From contig NZ_CP059404.1 in NCBI RefSeq assembly GCF_014217255.1, positions 1,302,001 through 1,366,000 on the forward strand: a stretch of DNA of 64,000 bases, in the 5' to 3' direction. Position numbers and translations under genes: made by a program. The notes beneath the pieces were generated by a model. That model had not been told where the DNA came from and did no database searches. It saw only the letters and a program-made list of their open reading frames with translations. Source of the DNA: Corynebacterium incognita (GTDB lineage Bacteria > Actinomycetota > Actinomycetes > Mycobacteriales > Mycobacteriaceae). Of the stretch, positions 9,209 to 18,343 are shown piece after piece (within the stretch, counting starts at the first letter, position 1; every line of letters begins with the position of its first letter).

Positions 9209-9266
9209 GCTACCTTTTTGCCGTGCCCTACGCTACCCTTTTGACCATTCCTAGGCTACCTTTTTG
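9209..9266. repeat. Three 12-bp direct repeats at exact 23-bp period
   Basis: GCTACCTTTTTG at 9209-9220, GCTACCCTTTTG at 9232-9243 (one mismatch) and GCTACCTTTTTG at 9255-9266 are spaced 23 bp start to start, about two helical turns. They lie between the divergent acetyltransferase and sensor kinase genes. This geometry fits cooperative binding of a regulator on one face of the helix. Confidence 0.6.
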
Positions 9267-9331
9267 GATCCGCGGGCGGCGGGGAGCCCGCGCGATAGAC
9301 TGACGGGACGTGAGCGTAGTGAGGAGAGACG

Positions 9332-10117
9332 ATGGCGTGGGGCGGGTTTAAAGGTTGGAGCGCGCAGCGGCGCGGGCGCAGTCAGCGCGGGGCGCAGTCC
9401 CCACCCAGCCACGAGGAGGAACAGGCCCGGCGCATCGCGGAACTCACGGCGTCGCGCCGGGCGGTGGCGGACGCTTACGAGATTGAGCGCCAGCGCATCG
9501 AGCGGGACCTCCACGATGGCGCGCAGCAGTACCTGGTGGCCGCCGCCATCAAGCTGGGCGAGGCGCAGCTCGACGCCGAAGGTCAGCTTGCAGACCTGCT
9601 CGCCGCGGCGAAGAAGGACGTGGACGCCGGGCTGGAGGCGCTGCGCGCCACCGTGCGCGGGATCTCCCCGCAGGTGCTCCACGACCGTGGCCTGGTGGCC
9701 GCCGTCTACGACACCGCGGCGTCTTACGGGCCGCACGTCAGCGTCCACGCCCCGCACCCGCTGCCTACGTTGAGCCCCAGCGTGCTGGCCGCGGGGTATT
9801 TCTACGTGGCGGAGATGCTCACCAACGCCGCGAAGTACGCGCCGGGTGCGAAGGTTTCCGTGCTGCTCACCGCGGACGAATCCCTGCGGATCACCGTCAT
9901 GGACGAGGGCCCCGGCGGGGCGCGCATCGTTGACGGCGGTGGGCTGGCCGGCATGCGCGAGCGCCTCGCCGCGTTCGGCGGCACCATGGAACTGCACTCC
10001 CCGGACGGCGGCCCCACCCGGGTGCGGTGCACCATTCCGCTACTGTTGGACCGCGGCCAGCCCGGCGTGCCGGGGCAGTATCCACACGAAGCACACGGTG
10101 GGGGAGGAGCACAATGA
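9332..10117 (+). CDS. NarL-type histidine kinase lacking a sensor domain
   Basis: A 261-residue kinase with a HisKA_3 dimerisation/phosphorylation segment (ERQRIERDLHDGAQQ, His61) and a HATPase_c domain: N-box EMLTNAAKYA, then DEGPGGA and GGGLAGMRERLAAFGG. There is no transmembrane segment or recognisable sensor domain, only about 50 charged residues before the His box. It must therefore be soluble and receive its signal from a partner. It overlaps the response regulator by ATGA, so the two are translated together. RBS GAGGAGAG precedes ATG 9332. Confidence 0.88.
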   Translation: MAWGGFKGWSAQRRGRSQRGAQSPPSHEEEQARRIAELTASRRAVADAYEIERQRIERDLHDGAQQYLVAAAIKLGEAQLDAEGQLADLLAAAKKDVDAGLEALRATVRGISPQVLHDRGLVAAVYDTAASYGPHVSVHAPHPLPTLSPSVLAAGYFYVAEMLTNAAKYAPGAKVSVLLTADESLRITVMDEGPGGARIVDGGGLAGMRERLAAFGGTMELHSPDGGPTRVRCTIPLLLDRGQPGVPGQYPHEAHGGGGAQ

Positions 10118-10779
10118 AAATCGTCATAGCCGATGATTCCGCGCTGTTGCGCGAGGGCGTGGCCGGGCTGCTGGAGCGCCGCGGGCACGAGATCACAGGC
10201 GTTGCCGAGGACGCGCCCGCGCTCGTGGAACTGGTTCAGGAGCAGGGTCGCGCCGGTGCGCTGCCGGACGTCCTCATCACTGACGTGCGCATGCCACCCG
10301 GCATGAGCACCGACGGCCTGGAGGCCGCGGTGTCGTTGCGTCGCGAGTTCCCCACGCTCCACGTCATGGTCTTGAGTCAATACGTGGCTCCGGCGTACGC
10401 GGTGGAGCTTTTCGACGGCGCGACCGGCGGCACCGGCTACCTCCTCAAGGACCGCGTGTCCGAGGTCGCGGACTTCCTCACGTCCCTGGATGTGGTGGCC
10501 GGTGGCGGCACCGTCATTGACCCGACCGTGGCCAGCGCGCTTATGTCCGCCGGGCGCAGCGGCCTGGCGGAACTCACCCCGCGCGAGCGGGAGGTCCTGG
10601 AACTCATGAGCCGCGGCAAGTCCAACCGGGACATCGCGGGCGAGCTGGTGCTGTCCAACGCGGCCGTCGCCAAGCATGTTTCCAACATCTTCGCCAAACT
10701 CCGCCTCGATCCCGCCGAGGAAAACCGCAGGGTCAAGGCCATCCTGGAGTACCTGTCGGCCCAGCCCGGCTGGAGTTAA
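10114..10779 (+). CDS. NarL/FixJ-family response regulator
   Basis: A 221-residue regulator with an N-terminal receiver domain and a C-terminal LuxR-type helix-turn-helix. The receiver has the acidic pair in IVIADDS, the phospho-acceptor Asp in LITDVRMP and the conserved Lys in LLKDR. The HTH is seen as ELTPREREVLELMSRGKSNRDIA. It is the partner of the kinase directly upstream. Likely targets are the repeat-bearing promoters on either side of the acetyltransferase gene, but this is inference. Its stop overlaps that of the convergent lipase gene. Confidence 0.9.
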   Translation: MKIVIADDSALLREGVAGLLERRGHEITGVAEDAPALVELVQEQGRAGALPDVLITDVRMPPGMSTDGLEAAVSLRREFPTLHVMVLSQYVAPAYAVELFDGATGGTGYLLKDRVSEVADFLTSLDVVAGGGTVIDPTVASALMSAGRSGLAELTPREREVLELMSRGKSNRDIAGELVLSNAAVAKHVSNIFAKLRLDPAEENRRVKAILEYLSAQPGWS

Positions 10780-11813
10780 TTCCCGGGCAGCTCCAGGTTC
10801 TTGAGCACCGCCCGGACGATGGCGCGCACGCGCCGGTCCAGAGGCATGTCCTCGTGCATAACCACCGCGAGGCGGTCGAAGTCTTGGACGTAGATGTTGC
10901 GCACGGTGCCCGAGGGGGCGTCCTCGGCGTCGAGGAAGCAGGACGACGGCGGCTTGATCACGCTGTCCGAGCGGGTGGCGATGCACGTGTAGGTCACCCC
11001 CTCTTCCACGTCGCCATCGCCGTTGACCTCGTGAAACAGCGGGTGGCCCGTGATCTGCTGGGAACCCGCGGAGCCGAACCAGGAGCTGATGACGGAATTC
11101 ATGACGTTCTCCGCGCGCTTGGTGGCCACGAGCGGAGAGATGATGCCGCCGGCGGTGGTGCCGTGGTTCGGCGAGGCCAAGCACACCAGGTGCCGCACCT
11201 TGTCCGCGTTGCCGTAGACCCGCATCCAGTAGCGCGCCAGCAGCCCGCCCTGCGAGTGGCCGATGATGATCGCCTGCGAGGAACCGGTGGCCGCGAGCAC
11301 CGTGTCGATGTACGCGCCCACCTGCCGCGCCGAGGTGGGGATGAGGCCGGTGGCGCGCGTGCCGTAATCCGGGGCGAACACCGCCCAGCCGTCCGCGCGC
11401 AGGTCGGCGCCCATTTCCTGCCAGATGCCCTTGGTATCGCACGTACCGTGCAGCAAAATCACCGGCCAGGGGCGCTGCGCCGTGGGCCGCGCCGTCCAGT
11501 CGTCTTCAAAGATGCCGCGGGGTTTCAGCCGCGCGCCCAGGGGGAGGGACTCGTTGGCCAGCGGATCGGGATCTTCGGTGTCCTCGGAGTTCGCCCGCGC
11601 TGCGTCCACCTGTACCTCGGGGTCGTCGTCGAGCGCCTCGAAGTCCTCGAAGGCGACCTCGCGTGCGGGGTTGCGCCCCAGCATCATGGCCATCTCGGTG
11701 GCCACCTCGTCGCGCAGCTGCGCGTGCTCGTCATCGTGCAAGGCGGCGGGCCAGAACCGGGCCAGCTGATCTGCCACAACCTGGCGCAGTTCAGCGAAGG
11801 GATCGAGAGCCAT
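10776..11813 (-). CDS. Alpha/beta-hydrolase (lipase/esterase-like)
   Basis: A 345-residue protein with an N-terminal acidic extension (about 1-110) and a lipase-type alpha/beta hydrolase domain. VILLHGTCD forms the oxyanion region, GHSQGG is the nucleophile elbow, and LASPNHGT resembles triacylglycerol-lipase family proteins. The late Asp and His (IATRSDSVI, VMHEDMP) would complete the triad. No signal peptide is visible, so it may be cytosolic. The natural substrate is unknown. Confidence 0.8.
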   Translation of the reverse strand: MALDPFAELRQVVADQLARFWPAALHDDEHAQLRDEVATEMAMMLGRNPAREVAFEDFEALDDDPEVQVDAARANSEDTEDPDPLANESLPLGARLKPRGIFEDDWTARPTAQRPWPVILLHGTCDTKGIWQEMGADLRADGWAVFAPDYGTRATGLIPTSARQVGAYIDTVLAATGSSQAIIIGHSQGGLLARYWMRVYGNADKVRHLVCLASPNHGTTAGGIISPLVATKRAENVMNSVISSWFGSAGSQQITGHPLFHEVNGDGDVEEGVTYTCIATRSDSVIKPPSSCFLDAEDAPSGTVRNIYVQDFDRLAVVMHEDMPLDRRVRAIVRAVLKNLELPGN

Positions 11814-11935
11814 GAGCCCTACCCTAATAGAAATCTGCGAGGCGAGAGTTTCGGCGCTACTGTGGTGCTAATGAGCAGGTGAGCACACCAGATGCGGCAC
11901 ACATGTCGCGGGACGAGGAAGAAATGAGGACAGTA

Positions 11936-13387
11936 ATGGGCGAGGAGAGCAAGAACGCAGGAGGTAACGCAGACCTCCGGCAGATGGCCACGGTGGCGGA
12001 GGCCTTAAGCGAGCTCGTGCGCCTATACGAGCAGTCCTGCGCCCTGGCCCGCGACGTCCTCGAGTCTGGTAACTACGCCGACTACGCGGGCGTGGTCTAC
12101 CCCAAGCTCGTGGTGCAGGTCCGCGAGTGGAAGCCGATTGACCGCCAGGAGCCTTTCGGCTACGTGGACGAGTCTGGCCGCTACAGCGCCACGATGTCCA
12201 AGCCCGGCCTCATGCGCGACTACCTCGCCGAGCAGCTCAACCGGCTCACCAGCAATTACCCGTGCGAGCTGTGGGTGGGGCCGTCGGAGCAGCGCATCCC
12301 GCCGGAGTACATCGCGGGCACCGGCAAAATCTCCGAGGCGCGCCGGGCCGGCAAGGACGCCGAGATGATCCCGCGCCCCACACTGGACTACGTGGACGAT
12401 GAGACCATCGACGGCACTTGGGAAGCCTTTCACGGCACAGAAAAGCCGCTAAACCACTTCGGCCCGCAGCGCTTCGACATCGCGTGCGCACGCATCCAGC
12501 ACTACACCGGCATCGAGGTGGACACGGTGCAAAAATACATCCTGCTCACCAACTACGCGATGCACACCAGCGAGTTCGTGAAGTTCGGCGTGCGCCAGCT
12601 GGCAGACGACGACTCCCGCTATGTGGCCATGATCCTCCCCAACGGCGACCACATCGGCGCGCACGAGGCCCCGGACGTGGATATCGAAGAGCTCACGCTC
12701 ACCTCCCGCTTCCAGATGCCGCGCTTTGACCTGGTGACCCCCGACGGCGACGGCATCACGATGATCAACATCGGCGTCGGCCCGTCCAACGCCAAAACCA
12801 TCACCGACTGCCTGGCGGTGCTGCGCCCGGAGGCGTGGATCATGATCGGCCACTGCGCCGGCCTGGACGGGCGCATGCGCATCGGCGACCTCATCCTGGG
12901 CAACGCCTACCAGCGTAAAGACCACATCCTGGATCACGACATCGCCGGTGACATCCCCATCCCGGCCATCCCGGAGGTCCAGCGCATGCTGGAGGCCTCC
13001 GTCAACGAGGTCTACGGCGAGGACAACTCGCTCATGCGCACCGGCACCGTTTTATCCACGGACAACCGCAACTGGGAGTGGCACTCGCAGCGCGAGCTGT
13101 GGGAGTGGCTGCGCGGCTCCACCGCCGTGGCGGTGGACATGGAGTCCTGTGCCCTCGCGGCCAACGGCTACCGCTATCGCATCCCATACGGCACGTTGTT
13201 GTCCGTGTCCGATCTGCCGTTGCACGCAGTGCCCAAGCTGCCGGCCCAGGCGCAGGCCTTCTATTCCAACTCCAAGGAAGCCCACGTCATGTGCGCTGTG
13301 CGCGCGGTGGAGCAGCTGGCGGAGAACCCGCAGCGCCTGCGCACCCGCAAGCTACGCCGCGCGATCGGCGAGGTCCCGTTCCGCTAG
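11936..13387 (+). CDS. amn: AMP nucleosidase
   Basis: It hydrolyses AMP to adenine and ribose 5-phosphate, controlling the adenylate pool. The start at ATG 11936 (GAGG 6 bases upstream) gives 483 residues, almost the length of E. coli Amn (484). The N-terminal family domain has the motifs LYEQS and PYEI-like blocks. The C-terminal phosphorylase-type domain has GHCAGLDGRMRIGDL, and VDMESCALAANGYRYRIPYGTLLSVSDLP. In-frame starts further upstream (GTG 11879, ATG 11924) exist but would only add a charged tail. Confidence 0.9.
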   Translation: MGEESKNAGGNADLRQMATVAEALSELVRLYEQSCALARDVLESGNYADYAGVVYPKLVVQVREWKPIDRQEPFGYVDESGRYSATMSKPGLMRDYLAEQLNRLTSNYPCELWVGPSEQRIPPEYIAGTGKISEARRAGKDAEMIPRPTLDYVDDETIDGTWEAFHGTEKPLNHFGPQRFDIACARIQHYTGIEVDTVQKYILLTNYAMHTSEFVKFGVRQLADDDSRYVAMILPNGDHIGAHEAPDVDIEELTLTSRFQMPRFDLVTPDGDGITMINIGVGPSNAKTITDCLAVLRPEAWIMIGHCAGLDGRMRIGDLILGNAYQRKDHILDHDIAGDIPIPAIPEVQRMLEASVNEVYGEDNSLMRTGTVLSTDNRNWEWHSQRELWEWLRGSTAVAVDMESCALAANGYRYRIPYGTLLSVSDLPLHAVPKLPAQAQAFYSNSKEAHVMCAVRAVEQLAENPQRLRTRKLRRAIGEVPFR

Positions 13388-14493
13388 GCGCAGGTCAGTA
13401 CCTTACTTCTGGAACTTTTAGATACCTCGATGGGCTCGCGCAGCACCGGGTCCAGGGCGGCGGCGCGGCCGATGGCCACCACGGCATCGGCACTGCCGGG
13501 AATCATGCGCAGCTGCGGGCGCTTGGCGACGCCCGCGTGCTGGCGCACGGCGTCGGCAAACAGCTTCGGAGCCGCGGGGTCCTCGGTGAACGCAGTGCCT
13601 GCGATGACGAAGGTGTTCGGCTGGAACTGAGTGATGAGCTCTGCGCTCATGGCGCCGAGCTGCTGGATGCGGGAATCGAGGATCCCGCGCGCCGCGGGAT
13701 CGGCGGCGACGTCGCTGATGCGGGTGGCGTCGATGCCGCGGCGCTGCAGTGCGCCCAGCGTGTGCTCGGTGCTCAGGGCGGTTTCGCTCAGTTCGGAGTG
13801 AGTGGCCGGAAGGGGGCTGAGCTGTCGGGTGCCCTGGGCATCAGACAGTGCGATGCCGACGAATTCGTCGGCGAGCAATGCCATGACGGACTTGGCGGCG
13901 GGGTTGTTGAGGGTCTTGAGTGAGTGCAGTTCGGAACCCAACACGGCCGTGGCCACGGATGAGGTGGCAGTGGGCACGCCGAAGTGGTGGCGCAGGCGGG
14001 TGGCGGTGCCGTTGGTGTCCCAGCTGCGTTCTACAAGTTCGGAGGTAGTGAGGCCGATGCTGACCAGGGGGCAGGGTAGCCCGGTGAGGAGGCGGTGGAG
14101 CGCAGCGGCGAGGTGCTCGCCGAGGTCGGCCTCGCTGAAGTCCGCGGCGGACAGCGCGAGGTGCTGCTTGCGAAGAAGGCGGCCGGCGGTGGTGAACAAG
14201 CCCACGAAGGATTCAGACGAGCCGATGACGATACCGGCGTGCGCCCACCCGGTCTCCGCTAGCTCGAAGGGGACGGTCGGGCGGCCGCGACCCTGGATGC
14301 GGGTGAGGTCGGGGCGCTCGGTGATGAAGCCGGCGTCGAGAAGCGCCATGACGGCGCGGGTGATGGTGGGCTGGGAAAGGCCGGTGTATTCCATGAGTTC
14401 GGCACGCGTCATCGTCTCGTGAAGGCGCAGTAAGTGGATGGTTTTTGCCGCGGGGGTCTGCGGCCTGGAGAATGCGGTGCCGTGCGTTAACAT
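13384..14493 (-). CDS. ROK-family transcriptional regulator
   Basis: A 369-residue repressor-type ROK protein. A winged helix-turn-helix is at the N-terminus (TRAELMEYTGLSQPTITRAV), followed by a degenerate ROK sugar-kinase-like domain. The phosphate-binding DxGxT of true kinases is not seen, so it likely senses a sugar or derivative without phosphorylating it. ATG 14493 has AGGA 8 bases upstream; in-frame ATGs at 14502 and 14523 are possible. Two AGAC-N6-GTCT elements lie in the divergent promoter region and are good candidates for its operators. Confidence 0.82.
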   Translation of the reverse strand: MLTHGTAFSRPQTPAAKTIHLLRLHETMTRAELMEYTGLSQPTITRAVMALLDAGFITERPDLTRIQGRGRPTVPFELAETGWAHAGIVIGSSESFVGLFTTAGRLLRKQHLALSAADFSEADLGEHLAAALHRLLTGLPCPLVSIGLTTSELVERSWDTNGTATRLRHHFGVPTATSSVATAVLGSELHSLKTLNNPAAKSVMALLADEFVGIALSDAQGTRQLSPLPATHSELSETALSTEHTLGALQRRGIDATRISDVAADPAARGILDSRIQQLGAMSAELITQFQPNTFVIAGTAFTEDPAAPKLFADAVRQHAGVAKRPQLRMIPGSADAVVAIGRAAALDPVLREPIEVSKSSRSKVLTCA

Positions 14494-14514
14494 GACAGTC
14501 ATCCTACATTTAGC

Positions 14515-14562
14515 AGACTGCATTGTCTAGTAGTCTCCGAAATTTTTTAGACTATGCGGTCT
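14515..14562. promoter_or_regulatory. Pair of AGAC-N6-GTCT inverted repeats (putative ROK operators)
   Basis: AGAC-TGCATT-GTCT (14515-14528) and AGAC-TATGCG-GTCT (14549-14562) share the same arms and spacer length and are 34 bp apart. They sit directly upstream of the ROK gene and between it and the divergent DUF885 gene. A dimeric regulator could bind both and control both genes. Confidence 0.6.
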
Positions 14563-14641
14563 GTGTCGTGGGTTATGACGACGTTATCAAGCTGTAGTGA
14601 AACCGGCATCGTTGCAGTGGATATTGGCCCGGGGGAGGGGC

Positions 14642-14647
14642 TAGACT
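14642..14647 (+). promoter_or_regulatory. Leaderless -10 box (TAGACT) for DUF885 gene
   Basis: TAGACT ends 8 bases before ATG 14656, with no ribosome binding site in between. Confidence 0.5.
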
Positions 14648-14655
14648 GCCAGATC

Positions 14656-16317
14656 ATGAGTTCTGACCATTCGGACGTGCGCGAGCCCTCGCTGCTCGAC
14701 GCCTCCTGTGACAACTTTGTCCACGACCTTGCAGCCCTATCCCCGACGGAAGCGACCGCTTGGGGCATCGAGGGCCACGACGGTGAACTCCAAGACTTCT
14801 CCCCGGACTACTTCGCCGCCGTCGCCGACCGCACCCGCGAGATGATCGCGGACCTCGACGCGCTCGATGACTGCACCGACGAATCCGACGACGAAGACGA
14901 CTTCGACGAGGTGGACTTTGTCACCGCCGCCGTCCTCCGCGACCGCCTGTGCCTGCAGTTGGACCTGCACCACCACGGCGAAGACCTGCGTTCGCTCAAC
15001 AACATTGCCTCGCCCGTGCAGGAAATCCGCGACACGCTCGTGCTCATGCCCAGCGACACCCCGGACCAGGTAGACGCCATCCGCTCCCGTCTGTCCCAGG
15101 TGGACAAGGCGCTCGGCGGCTACCGCGAGTCCCTGTCTGATGCGGCCGCCCACGGCCACGTGGCAGCCACCCGCCAGATCAGTGAGGTCGTCTCCCAGTG
15201 CTCCGACCTGGCCGACAACGGCTCGCTGCTCGAGAGCCTCGGCGTGGACCCCGAGTCCGCAGAAGTGGAGGACGCCAAGCGCGCCTTTGACGAGTTCGGC
15301 GCCTGGCTGTCCGCCGAATTGCAACCCCAGGCCCCCGCGGAGGACGCGTTCGGCCGCGAGCGCTACCAGCGCTTCTCCAAGCTGTTCGTCGGCGATTCCG
15401 TGGACCTAGACGAGGCCTACGAGTGGGGCATCGAGCGCCTGCGCGACATCACCGCGGAACAGAAGAAGATCGCCACCTCGCTCTACGGCTCCGACTGCAC
15501 CATCCGCGAGGCCTTCCGCAAGCTCAACCACGAGGAGCGCTACACCCTCGAGGGCACCGACGCGCTGCGCGAGTGGATGCAGTCCATCGCCGACCGAGTC
15601 ATCTCCGATCTCGACGGCACCGCCTTCGACATCCCCGACGACGTACGCACCATCGAGTGCTGCATCGACCCGGCCGGCACCGGCGGCATCTTCTACACCG
15701 CCCCGTCCGAGGACTTCTCCCGCCCAGGCCGCATGTGGTGGTCCGTGCCCGCGGGCCAGACCACGTTCCACACCTGGCAGGAGCTCACCACCGTCCACCA
15801 CGAGGGCGCGCCGGGCCACCACCTGCAGATCGGCCAGACGCTCACCGAAAGCGATCTCAACCTGTGGCGTCGTGTGGCCTGCTGGAACTCTGGTCACGGC
15901 GAGGGCTGGGCGCTGTACGCGGAGCAGCTCATGGCGGACCTGGGCTACATGGACGACGAGGGCTTCCGCATGGGGCTTCTCGACGCCCAGCGCCTACGCG
16001 CCGCCCGCGTAGTCGCGGACATCGGCCTGCACTTGAAGAAGAAGCTGCCGGAGGGGAGCGGCACCTGGGACGCGGCTCACGTGAAGTCCTTTATGCGCGA
16101 GAATTCCGCGATGGACGACGCGAACCTGGAGTTCGAGGTCAACCGCTACCTCGGCTGGGCTGGCCAGGCGCCGTCCTACGCGCTGGGCGAGCGCCTCTGG
16201 AAGCAGACCCGCGACGACGCGGTGTCCCAGGGCATGAGCGAGCGCGACTTCCACGCGCAGGCGCTCTCGCTGGGCTCCATCCCGCTGTCTATCTTGCGCG
16301 AGCGCGTGCTGAACTAA
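14656..16317 (+). CDS. DUF885 family protein, metallopeptidase-like
   Basis: A 553-residue protein of the DUF885 family. The key feature is HHEGAPGHH in the second half, an HExxxHH-like zinc motif typical of the family, followed by NSGHGEGWALYAEQL. It is thought to be a metal-dependent peptidase acting in the cytosol; no signal peptide is present. A very acidic run (about residues 75-90) is rich in Asp. It is divergent from the ROK regulator and may be its target. Confidence 0.78.
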   Translation: MSSDHSDVREPSLLDASCDNFVHDLAALSPTEATAWGIEGHDGELQDFSPDYFAAVADRTREMIADLDALDDCTDESDDEDDFDEVDFVTAAVLRDRLCLQLDLHHHGEDLRSLNNIASPVQEIRDTLVLMPSDTPDQVDAIRSRLSQVDKALGGYRESLSDAAAHGHVAATRQISEVVSQCSDLADNGSLLESLGVDPESAEVEDAKRAFDEFGAWLSAELQPQAPAEDAFGRERYQRFSKLFVGDSVDLDEAYEWGIERLRDITAEQKKIATSLYGSDCTIREAFRKLNHEERYTLEGTDALREWMQSIADRVISDLDGTAFDIPDDVRTIECCIDPAGTGGIFYTAPSEDFSRPGRMWWSVPAGQTTFHTWQELTTVHHEGAPGHHLQIGQTLTESDLNLWRRVACWNSGHGEGWALYAEQLMADLGYMDDEGFRMGLLDAQRLRAARVVADIGLHLKKKLPEGSGTWDAAHVKSFMRENSAMDDANLEFEVNRYLGWAGQAPSYALGERLWKQTRDDAVSQGMSERDFHAQALSLGSIPLSILRERVLN

Positions 16318-16341
16318 CTGCGCGGGATCGAATCTCCTTAA

Positions 16342-16405
16342 GGTCGGGATCCAAAAGTCGGATTTGGCGTTCCGAGGCAGTAAATCCGACCTTTTGATCC
16401 CGACT
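16342..16405. terminator. Long imperfect hairpin between convergent genes
   Basis: Arms of about 24 bases (16342-16365 and 16382-16405) are complementary except for a small shift in the A/T run, around a 16-base loop. The hairpin lies between the rightward DUF885 gene and the leftward AbrB-family gene and can serve both directions. Confidence 0.65.
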
Positions 16406-16422
16406 TTTGGCGTTGTGGCTCC

Positions 16423-17538
16423 CTACCGGCGGCGCTGGAACAGCCGGATGAGCTGCGGCAGGTAGCCGGCCACCGCGAGCACGAGCACGAGGCGGATAAT
16501 TTGCAGCGCGACGACCGCCGGCCCCGCGCCGCCCTCCGAGGACAGCGCGAGCACCGTCTCCAGCGCGCCGGGGCTGGTGGCCAAGTAGGCCTCAAAGTAG
16601 GTGATGTCCAGCCACAGGGTGAGCGGCCAGGCCGTGGCCGCGCAGATGCCGATGACCGCCACGATGAACAGAATCGTCGCCGGTAGCTGCTTGCTAAAGC
16701 TCTTGAGCGCCGGGACGGACAGGCCGCCGCCGCACACCCAGCCGATGGACAAGAACGCCATCACCCGGAAGATTTCGGGTGGCTGCATGGTGAGATCGTC
16801 GGGAAGCAACAGCGAGATGCCCACCGTCAGCAGCATCGGCCCCAGCACCGTGGCCACGGGCAGGTGGATGAGCTTGCCGAGCTTTTCGCCGAACGCGGCG
16901 ACGAGAACCCCCACGAGGACTAGCCACCACGTGGAATGGGTGGCGTCCTGGGCGCTGGCGTGGTGCGGGGAGGTGAGCAGTCCCGCCACCACCGGCAGCG
17001 TGATGGACACCGCGAGCAGACGCAGGTACTGGGTGAGCGCGACGTAGCGGTAGTCGGCGCCGAGCTCGTCGGCGAGCATAGGCATCATCGACGCCCCGCC
17101 GGGCAGCATGGACAAGATGCCGGTCTCCTGCGACACCGCCGCCGGCTGCGCGCGGTGCAACAAAACGCCACCGACGACGCCCACCATGATGGTCACCAAC
17201 GCCACCACCAGGCCGGGGACCACAAAACCCGCGAGCGTCCCCAGCGCGATGCCCGTAATAGGCAGCGCAGCCAGAATGCCGATGAACCCGCGGGCGCAGG
17301 CGTAAAACTCCCGGTTGATCGGCAGTTCCTCGCCGGTGGTCAGCGCCATAGCCGCGGAGACGATAATCGCGGCCACGATCCAGGCGGCCGGGACGTGCCA
17401 GTGGTTCAAAAGCCAGCCCAGCGCCACGGAGGCCGGGGCGACAATCAGCCAGCGCAGTGCGAGCTTCTTGTCCCAACTCCGTGTGCCCATGGCCGCGTTC
17501 ACCCTCGGTTCCGCCTCGTTCGTGTCACTAGACCCCAT
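16423..17538 (-). CDS. AbrB-family membrane protein (PF05145)
   Basis: A 371-residue polytopic membrane protein with about ten hydrophobic helices arranged as two similar halves. The conserved motif PGGASMMPMLADELGADYRYVALTQ is typical of the AbrB/ammonia-monooxygenase-like family. The function is unclear, though some members are annotated as regulators or transporters. Met 17490 is a second possible start and would leave 64 bp instead of 16 bp to the divergent TSUP gene. Confidence 0.78.
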   Translation of the reverse strand: MGSSDTNEAEPRVNAAMGTRSWDKKLALRWLIVAPASVALGWLLNHWHVPAAWIVAAIIVSAAMALTTGEELPINREFYACARGFIGILAALPITGIALGTLAGFVVPGLVVALVTIMVGVVGGVLLHRAQPAAVSQETGILSMLPGGASMMPMLADELGADYRYVALTQYLRLLAVSITLPVVAGLLTSPHHASAQDATHSTWWLVLVGVLVAAFGEKLGKLIHLPVATVLGPMLLTVGISLLLPDDLTMQPPEIFRVMAFLSIGWVCGGGLSVPALKSFSKQLPATILFIVAVIGICAATAWPLTLWLDITYFEAYLATSPGALETVLALSSEGGAGPAVVALQIIRLVLVLAVAGYLPQLIRLFQRRR

Positions 17539-17554
17539 AGCTTAACCTGTTGTT

Positions 17555-18343
17555 ATGACGATTGGGTTGTCCACGTGGGCGCTTTTGGTGGCCGCCGCGG
17601 GTGTGGCGGGCTGGGTTGACGCCGTCATTGGCGGCGGCGGGCTCGTGCTCATCCCGGTGATTCTGGCGGTGTTCCCGCAACTCGCGCCGGCCACCGCGCT
17701 GGCCTCCAATAAGCTGGCGGCGGTGTCCGGCACCGCGTCGGCGGCAGTAACACTGGTGCGCAAGGTACGCCCACCGACAGGCGAGCTCGTCCGCTTCGGC
17801 CTCGTGGCGGCGGTGTGCTCCGGCGTGGGCGCGCTGTGCGTCTCGCTGCTGGATAAGGACGTGATGCGGCCGGTCATCATCGTGCTCATGCTGGCGGTGG
17901 GGCTGTTCGTGGTGTTCAAGCCGTCGTTTGGCAGCGCCTCCGCCGATACCGCCGCACCGTCGCGCGACGGCTGGCGCACGTGGGCGTCGCTCGGCGCGGT
18001 GGCGCTCATCGCGTTCTACGACGGCGTGTTCGGCCCCGGCACCGGCATGTTCCTCATCATGGCGCTCACCGCGATTTTCTCGCAGACCTTCCTGCAGTCC
18101 GCGGCCATGGCCAAGGTGGTCAACACCGCGACGAACCTCGGCGCCCTTGCCGTGTTCATCGCGGGTGGGCACATGTGGTGGACCCTCGGCCTAGTGTTGG
18201 CGGTGGCGAATATTATCGGCGCCCAGCTGGGCGCGCGCACCGTCCTCGGCGGCGGCGCGAAGCTCATCCGATACGCCCTGCTCGCGCTCGTGGTGGTGAT
18301 GAGCGTGTACCTCACCCTCCAACAAATGGGAGTTATCAGCTAG
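17555..18343 (+). CDS. TSUP (TauE/SafE) family transporter
   Basis: A 262-residue membrane protein with about eight helices. The N-terminal half contains GWVDAVIGGGGLVLIPV and the second half FYDGVFGPGTGMFLIM, the paired family repeats. TSUP proteins carry organosulfonates, sulfite or related small anions across the membrane; the substrate here is unknown. It begins 16 bp from the divergent AbrB-family gene, and its stop overlaps that of the lipocalin gene. Confidence 0.85.
   Translation: MTIGLSTWALLVAAAGVAGWVDAVIGGGGLVLIPVILAVFPQLAPATALASNKLAAVSGTASAAVTLVRKVRPPTGELVRFGLVAAVCSGVGALCVSLLDKDVMRPVIIVLMLAVGLFVVFKPSFGSASADTAAPSRDGWRTWASLGAVALIAFYDGVFGPGTGMFLIMALTAIFSQTFLQSAAMAKVVNTATNLGALAVFIAGGHMWWTLGLVLAVANIIGAQLGARTVLGGGAKLIRYALLALVVVMSVYLTLQQMGVIS

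Noticed and set aside
9802..11442. Long open frame on the minus strand across kinase, response regulator and lipase
   Set aside because: It would overlap three well-supported genes; its predicted product has no motif.
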